A stretch of 64,000 nucleotides of DNA from Streptomyces sp. TSRI0281 (GTDB lineage: Bacteria; Actinomycetota; Actinomycetes; Streptomycetales; Streptomycetaceae), in assembly GCF_001905125.1 (NCBI RefSeq), contig NZ_LWLE01000003.1, positions 170,975 through 234,974 on the forward strand. Reading direction: 5' to 3'. Below, in pieces: positions 59,570-64,000 of this stretch. Position 1 is the stretch's first letter. Each line of letters opens with the position of its first letter. The translations under genes and the position numbers were made by a program. The notes under the pieces were generated by a model. That model saw only the letters and a program-made list of their open reading frames with translations, made no database searches and was not told the origin of the DNA.

Positions 59570-59741
59570 GAGTTCTCTCCTTGTCGGCCTGTTCAGGGAA
59601 CCGTGGTCCCCATCATGCCGGACGGTAAAACAGTGCGATCAATCACAAACCAGTTTGACGCACGGGCGTGCCGGACCCTACGGCAGGGGGCCGATCGGGC
59701 GTGGATACGCGGCGACCGGGGCGGATGTCAGTGGCGGGCTC

Positions 59742-59756
59742 TAGGCTGGCCGGGTG
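59742..59756 (+). promoter_or_regulatory. predicted leaderless promoter for nth
   Basis: TAGGCT (59742-59747) is followed by 6 bases and then the GTG start codon at 59754. No Shine-Dalgarno is present. This is the geometry in which transcription begins on the start codon. Confidence 0.5.
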
Positions 59757-60812
59757 TCCAGAATGCCGGTGAGAGCGCAGGCCAAGGGGGCTGATGGGGT
59801 GCCGGAAAGCCGCAATTCCGCTGTGGGCGAACAACTCGCTCGGCGCTCGAAAAATGCCGCAAAAGGCCCCGCTGGAGCGTTGGCCCGGAAGCCGGCCGGG
59901 AGGCCCGAAGTGAAGACGACCGCACCGAACTCGACCACAGCCAAGGCGACCACACCGAACGCGACCGCGCCGAAGTCGGCCCCATCGAAGTCAGCCACAT
60001 CGAAGCCGGCCAAGCCGAAGACCGCCAAGACCTCCACGTCTCCGAAACCGGAATCGCACCTTGCGATGGTCCGCCGGGCCCGTCGGATCAACCGCGAGCT
60101 CGCCGAGGTCTATCCGTACGCCCACCCCGAGCTGGACTTCCGTAACCCTTTCGAGCTTCTCGTCGCCACGGTGCTGTCCGCTCAGACGACCGATCTGAGG
60201 GTCAACCAGACCACTCCCGCGCTGTTCGCCGCCTACCCCACTCCCGAGGACATGGCCGCGGCCGTCCCGGAGGAGATGGAGGAGATCATCCGGCCGACCG
60301 GCTTCTTCCGGGCCAAGACGAAGTCGCTGCTCGGCCTGTCCACGGCTCTCAGGGACAACTTCGGCGGTGAGGTCCCCGGCCGCCTGGAGGACCTCGTCAC
60401 GCTGCCGGGTGTCGGCCGCAAGACCGCCAACGTGGTGCTGGGCAACGCGTTCGGCGTCCCCGGCATCACCGTCGACACCCACTTCGGCCGACTGGTCCGC
60501 CGCTGGAAGTGGACCGAAGAGGAGGACCCGGTGAAGGTCGAGGCCGATGTCGCCGCGATCTTCCCGAAGAGCGAGTGGACGATGCTCTCGCACCGGGTGG
60601 TGTTTCACGGCCGCCGGATCTGTCACTCCCGCAAACCCGCCTGCGGCGCCTGTCCGATCGCCCCGCTCTGCCCCTCGTACGGTGAGGGCGAGACGGACCC
60701 GGAGAAGGCCAGGAAGCTCCTGAAGTACGAGATGGGCGGCTATCCGGGCCAGCGGCTCAGCCCGCCCGCGGACTACCCGGGCAAGCCCGCGCCCGTCCTG
60801 GGGGCCGAATGA
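59754..60812 (+). CDS. nth: endonuclease III
   Basis: A 352-residue endonuclease III: helix-hairpin-helix [18 protein letters not shown] with catalytic Lys, catalytic Asp in [12 protein letters not shown], and a [4Fe-4S] cluster with [17 protein letters not shown] spacing (C-x6-C-x2-C-x5-C). It removes oxidised pyrimidines in base excision repair. The N-terminus has about 100 residues of Lys/Ala/Thr/Ser/Pro low-complexity sequence before the core, a usual feature in Streptomyces. GTG 59754 has no ribosome site but follows a -10 at correct spacing for leaderless translation. Confidence 0.93.
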   Translation: MSRMPVRAQAKGADGVPESRNSAVGEQLARRSKNAAKGPAGALARKPAGRPEVKTTAPNSTTAKATTPNATAPKSAPSKSATSKPAKPKTAKTSTSPKPESHLAMVRRARRINRELAEVYPYAHPELDFRNPFELLVATVLSAQTTDLRVNQTTPALFAAYPTPEDMAAAVPEEMEEIIRPTGFFRAKTKSLLGLSTALRDNFGGEVPGRLEDLVTLPGVGRKTANVVLGNAFGVPGITVDTHFGRLVRRWKWTEEEDPVKVEADVAAIFPKSEWTMLSHRVVFHGRRICHSRKPACGACPIAPLCPSYGEGETDPEKARKLLKYEMGGYPGQRLSPPADYPGKPAPVLGAE

Positions 60813-60955
60813 GTGACAGTGCGGCACGGAAGACGGGCCCGCGGGGGAGACGGCGCCGTACGACGGGCAGCGCCACATGAGGAAAGCACCCTCCCCACGG
60901 AATGGCTCGGAACGAAATGGCCGACGACAGGCGTTGTAAAGCGACGGGGGTGCCT

Positions 60956-61798
60956 ATGACGCACGCACAGAGCACGACACACACGCAGGGTGCGTCGCCC
61001 GCACCGGACACCCGGACCGCGCCGCGCACAGCGAACGCACCAAGCACAGGGAACGGACCGGGCACAGGGAACGGACCGAACGCGGCGCACGGACCGCGCA
61101 CGAGGTCTGCCGTCAGCACGATGACCGACAGCGCGATGGCCGTCACCAGCGACGGTCTGCCCGGCTGGCTCGACCCCGTCGCCGGTGCGGCGCGCACCGT
61201 GCGCCCCCAGCAGCTCAGCCGTTTTCTGCCACCCGAGAGCGGCGCGGGACGGCAGTCCGCCGTCCTGATCCTCTTCGGTGACGGGGTGCGCGGTCCCGAG
61301 CTGCTCCTGATGGAGCGTTCCGGATCCCTGCGTTCCCATGCCGGACAGCCGTCCTTCCCCGGCGGCGCCCTGGACCCCGAGGACGGCGACCAGGCGACGA
61401 CCGGGCCGCTCAGGGCCGCGTTGCGGGAGGCCGAGGAAGAGACCGGGCTGGATCCGCGGGGCGTCCAGCTCTTCGGCGTGCTGCCCCGGCTGTACATCCC
61501 GGTCAGCGGCTTCGTCGTGACCCCCGTCCTCGGATGGTGGCGGGAGCCCAGCCCGGTCGGGGTGGTCGACCCGGCCGAGACCGCCCGGGTCTTCACGGTT
61601 CCCGTGGCGGATCTCACGGACCCGGCCAACCGGGCGACGGCAGTTCATCCGAGCGGCCACCAAGGACCGGCATTTATGGTCGAATCCGCCCTGGTATGGG
61701 GTTTCACGGCCGGAGTGATCGACCGGATTCTGCACTACGCCGGGTGGGAACGCCCGTGGGACCGGGCCAAGCAGGTGCCGCTCGACTGGCGTGCATGA
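60956..61798 (+). CDS. NUDIX hydrolase, CoA pyrophosphatase-like
   Basis: A 280-residue NUDIX protein. NUDL-like signature LLLMERSGSLRSHAGQPSFPGGALDPED and the box half ALREAEEETGLDP; these match the coenzyme A pyrophosphatase subfamily (family UPF0035 hallmark). The N-terminal 55 residues are low-complexity Thr/Asn/Gly/Pro (GNGPGTGNGPN). ATG 60956 has GACGGGGG about 6 bases upstream; ATG 60902 and an internal ATG at 61121 are alternatives, the latter beginning where family similarity starts. Next to nth and marP as in other streptomycetes. Confidence 0.85.
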   Translation: MTHAQSTTHTQGASPAPDTRTAPRTANAPSTGNGPGTGNGPNAAHGPRTRSAVSTMTDSAMAVTSDGLPGWLDPVAGAARTVRPQQLSRFLPPESGAGRQSAVLILFGDGVRGPELLLMERSGSLRSHAGQPSFPGGALDPEDGDQATTGPLRAALREAEEETGLDPRGVQLFGVLPRLYIPVSGFVVTPVLGWWREPSPVGVVDPAETARVFTVPVADLTDPANRATAVHPSGHQGPAFMVESALVWGFTAGVIDRILHYAGWERPWDRAKQVPLDWRA

Positions 61799-61889
61799 CA
61801 GGCTGACCCCACCTGCTGCGCTGTTCCGGGCCCGGCCCGGACCCCGTCGTACGGACGGGCCAGGTGACGAATCTGCGAGGCTATAGACG

Positions 61890-63095
61890 GTGAACGTGCT
61901 GGACATCCTGCTGTTGGTCGGCGCCGTGTGGTTCGCGGTCATCGGCTACCGCCAGGGTTTCGTCGTCGGCATCCTTTCGGTGATCGGCTTTCTGGGCGGC
62001 GGACTCGTCGCCGTCTACCTCCTGCCGCTCATCTGGGACCGGGCGACCGACGGGTCCGAGGTCTCCTCCACGGCCGCCATCGTCGCGGTCGTCATCGTGA
62101 TCGTGTGTGCCTCGGTCGGCCAGGCATTCACCACCCACCTGGGCAACAGACTCCGCCGGTACATCACCTGGTCGCCCGCGCGCGCCCTGGACGCCACCGG
62201 GGGCTCACTCGTCAACGTGGTGGCGATGCTGCTGGTCTCCTGGCTGATCGGTTCCGCGCTCGCCGGTACGTCGCTGCCGACGCTGGGCAAGGAGGTCCGC
62301 AGCTCCTCGGTCCTGCTCGGCGTCTCCCGGGTGATGCCCCGACAGGCGTCCACCTGGTTCACGGACTTCACCTCGGTCCTCGCGCAGAAGGGCTTCCCGC
62401 AGGTCTTCAGCCCCTTCGCCAATGAGCCGATCACCGACGTCAAGGCCCCGGACCCGGCCCTGGCCGGCAGCCCCGTCGCCGCCCGCGCGAAGAAGTCCAT
62501 CGTCAAGGTCATGGGCATGGCCCCGAGCTGCGGCAAGGCCCTCGAAGGCACCGGATTCGTCTTCTCCGAGCGCCGCGTGATGACCAACGCCCACGTGGTC
62601 GGCGGCGTCGACGAGCCGACCGTCCAGATCGGCGGCGAGGGACGGCTGTACGACGCGAAGGTCGTCCTCTACGACTGGCAGCGCGACATCGCCGTACTGG
62701 ACGTCCCGGACCTCCGGGCCGAGCCGCTCAAGTTCACCGGCACCGACGACGACGCGGAGTCGGGCGACAGCGCCATCGTCGCGGGCTTCCCGGAGAACGG
62801 TGCCTATGACGTGCGCTCCGCCCGCGTACGTGGTCGCATCGACGCCGACGGTCCGGACATCTACCACCGGGGCACCGTGCGCCGTGATGTGTACTCGCTG
62901 TACGCGACCGTGCGCCAGGGCAACTCCGGCGGGCCGCTGCTCACTCCGGACGGAAAGGTGTACGGAGTGGTGTTCGCCAAATCGCTCGATGACCCGGACA
63001 CCGGCTACGCGCTGACGGCGGACGAGATCCGCCCGGACATCGCGCGCGGCCGTACCGCCAACCAGCAGGTCGACAGCCAGGGCTGCGCGCTCTGA
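61890..63095 (+). CDS. MarP-like membrane serine protease
   Basis: A 401-residue protein. The N-terminal about 160 residues are a CvpA-type four-TM module (MNVLDILLLVGAVWFAVIGYR..VGQAFTTHLGN..VVAMLLVSWLIGSAL). A trypsin-like domain follows with His235 in TNAHVV, Asp266 in RDIAVLDV and Ser346 in QGNSGGPLL. This is the MarP architecture, a periplasmic protease that supports acid and oxidative stress resistance and envelope processing in mycobacteria. GTG start with GAGG 9 bases upstream. Follows the NUDIX gene by 91 bases. Confidence 0.93.
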   Translation: MNVLDILLLVGAVWFAVIGYRQGFVVGILSVIGFLGGGLVAVYLLPLIWDRATDGSEVSSTAAIVAVVIVIVCASVGQAFTTHLGNRLRRYITWSPARALDATGGSLVNVVAMLLVSWLIGSALAGTSLPTLGKEVRSSSVLLGVSRVMPRQASTWFTDFTSVLAQKGFPQVFSPFANEPITDVKAPDPALAGSPVAARAKKSIVKVMGMAPSCGKALEGTGFVFSERRVMTNAHVVGGVDEPTVQIGGEGRLYDAKVVLYDWQRDIAVLDVPDLRAEPLKFTGTDDDAESGDSAIVAGFPENGAYDVRSARVRGRIDADGPDIYHRGTVRRDVYSLYATVRQGNSGGPLLTPDGKVYGVVFAKSLDDPDTGYALTADEIRPDIARGRTANQQVDSQGCAL

Positions 63096-63589
63096 GTCCC
63101 GGCTGCCGACCGGCCGGCTTGCCCGCCGGAGCCTTCGCCGCCGACTGCCGGACCTGTCGCCCTCTGACGGCCGGAGCCGCCGCCCCTTGACCGACCGGAC
63201 CTCGTGGTGCGGTCAGTGAGTCGGAGCGGGCGGCCCGTTGTCAGAGTGCTGTTGAGCCATCTCCGCGATCAGTTGCGCGGGTGACGCAGCCGCGCCGAGA
63301 CCCAGCGGGCCCGACGGCGGAGAATGCGCGGAATCCCGAGCCGGTGATGGGTCCGGGGATGGTGCATGTCATGCGCATCGTGCAGCCGGCCCTGGGGGCC
63401 GCCCCCCTCGTGAGTGCCCACACCGGCTGTCGCGGTGGAGCGGCGGTTGCGTGCTTCGTCAGTGAAGTCGTGCGTCCAGCCCATACCCCGACGTCTGCCC
63501 GTGACCCAAGGTCGGTAATCGTGTGGGAGTCAGCCAATTGGCCTATGCGGCAGGCAAGTGGCTGCTCGCCGGACGGCTGCGCCCCGGTG
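63096..63589. other. 494-bp region after marP
   Basis: The convergent gap between marP and the alpha/beta-hydrolase. Besides the small leftward frame listed next, nothing is recognised. The left part (63110-63240) is GC-rich with repeated ccgcc/gccg motifs and may end marP transcription. Confidence 0.4.
63269..63484 (-). CDS. possible small protein of 71 residues
   Basis: An ATG-started 71-residue frame with high third-position GC, basic C-terminus HRLGIPRILRRRARWVSARL and His-rich middle (LHDAHDMHHPRTHHR). The codon bias looks coding, but no ribosome site is clear and I do not recognise it. Listed as possible only. Confidence 0.35.
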   Translation of the reverse strand: MGWTHDFTDEARNRRSTATAGVGTHEGGGPQGRLHDAHDMHHPRTHHRLGIPRILRRRARWVSARLRHPRN

Positions 63590-64000
63590 CTACCGGTCGG
63601 GCTCGGGATCCTTGAGCCAGTTGATGAGTTCGGTCGAGAAGCCGACCGGATCCTCTTCGTGGGGGAAGTGCCCGAGACCGTCGAAAAGTCGCCAACGGTA
63701 GGGCGCCTCGACGTACTCGCCGGACCCCGCGGAACTCCGTGTCCTGACCGCAGGATCGAGTGACCCGTGCAGGTGCAGCGTCGGTACGCGTACCGGCCGC
63801 TTCATCCGCCGGTTGAACTGGATACCGTCCGGTCGCGCCATGGACCGCACCATCCAGCGGTACGGCTCGATCGCGCAGTGCGCCGTCGACGGGATGCACA
63901 TGGCACGCCGGTAGACGTTCACGGCCTCCTCGTCGGGGAAGTCCGCGGTCCGCGGCCCCGACCAGTCCCGGATCAGACGGCCCACCAGGGCGGCGTCGTC
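63590..64000 (-). CDS. alpha/beta-hydrolase, C-terminal part (gene continues right)
   Basis: The frame is open through base 64000, so the start lies outside. The visible 136 residues are the lid and C-terminal portion of an alpha/beta-hydrolase: RMKRPVRVPTLHLHGSLDPAVR (acid residue strand, HGSLDP) and DGLGHFPHEEDPVGFSTEL (catalytic His in GLGHFPHEE). The nucleophile Ser is beyond the edge. Substrate unknown; epoxide-hydrolase-like members share these motifs. Confidence 0.85.
   Translation of the reverse strand, partial: DDAALVGRLIRDWSGPRTADFPDEEAVNVYRRAMCIPSTAHCAIEPYRWMVRSMARPDGIQFNRRMKRPVRVPTLHLHGSLDPAVRTRSSAGSGEYVEAPYRWRLFDGLGHFPHEEDPVGFSTELINWLKDPEPDR

Overview
The window is high-GC DNA with strong G/C bias at third codon positions, GTG/TTG starts, frequent 4-base ATGA/GTGA gene overlaps and families typical of filamentous actinomycetes (WhiB-like WblA, two-ATPase ArsA pair, MarP, Crp, SLATT-ybaB-recR, ask-asd-ECF sigma). 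It is almost certainly a Streptomyces chromosome. The right-hand block (penicillin-binding protein, wblA, arsA pair, RidA, NUDIX, MBL, crp, nth, NUDIX, marP) and the ybaB-recR, ask-asd-sigma block are conserved core genes; accessory DNA lies between and around them.

Layout. 1-4.0 kb: right end of a biosynthetic cluster with an acyl carrier protein, two hot-dog dehydratases and a ketoreductase in one overlapping operon, then a DrrAB-type ABC exporter; the ketosynthase genes must lie left of the window. 4.1-12.3 kb: ABC1/AarF kinase, LuxR-type regulator, a MarR/DJ-1 operon behind a paired operator, class III aminotransferase, GntR regulator and an unknown protein. 12.3-12.8 kb: 133-bp tandem intergenic repeats. 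12.8-15.7 kb: SLATT protein, ybaB, recR, DUF5063. 15.8-21.5 kb: NmrA-like oxidoreductase, a frameshifted secreted LamG protein, a secreted TIM-barrel hydrolase and a poly-Gln winged-helix protein. 21.8-26.5 kb: ask, asd, ECF sigma factor and its membrane partner. 26.9-32.3 kb: SURF1, S9 peptidase, methyltransferase, an MFS remnant and a secreted SGNH lipase.

32.7-47.3 kb is the most interesting part: a leftward conflict/defence island. It opens at its left edge inside a truncated VOC gene and holds a Wadjet-like four-gene SMC cassette (DUF2397, DUF2398, SbcC/SMC-like ATPase, TOPRIM nuclease; members of TIGR02677-TIGR02680), preceded by a two-gene unit made of an EACC1-like adaptor and a 1255-residue fusion of a caspase-like protease to an SF1 (UPF1-like) helicase, and by an unknown 468-residue protein. 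The SMC gene is split by a seven-C homopolymer. A frameshifted small gene and a tRNA-Pro(CGG) with a strong terminator follow, and then the core genome resumes (48.6 kb onward) up to a truncated alpha/beta hydrolase at the right edge.

Working together: the first operon should build and export a polyene-type or otherwise reduced acyl chain; ask-asd supply aspartate semialdehyde; the island probably senses foreign DNA or plasmids (SMC/TOPRIM module) and couples nucleic-acid sensing by a helicase to proteolysis (caspase module). Five probable single-base frameshifts (LamG, MFS remnant, VOC remnant, SMC gene, 47.8 kb gene) may be true decay or base-calling errors; raw reads would decide.
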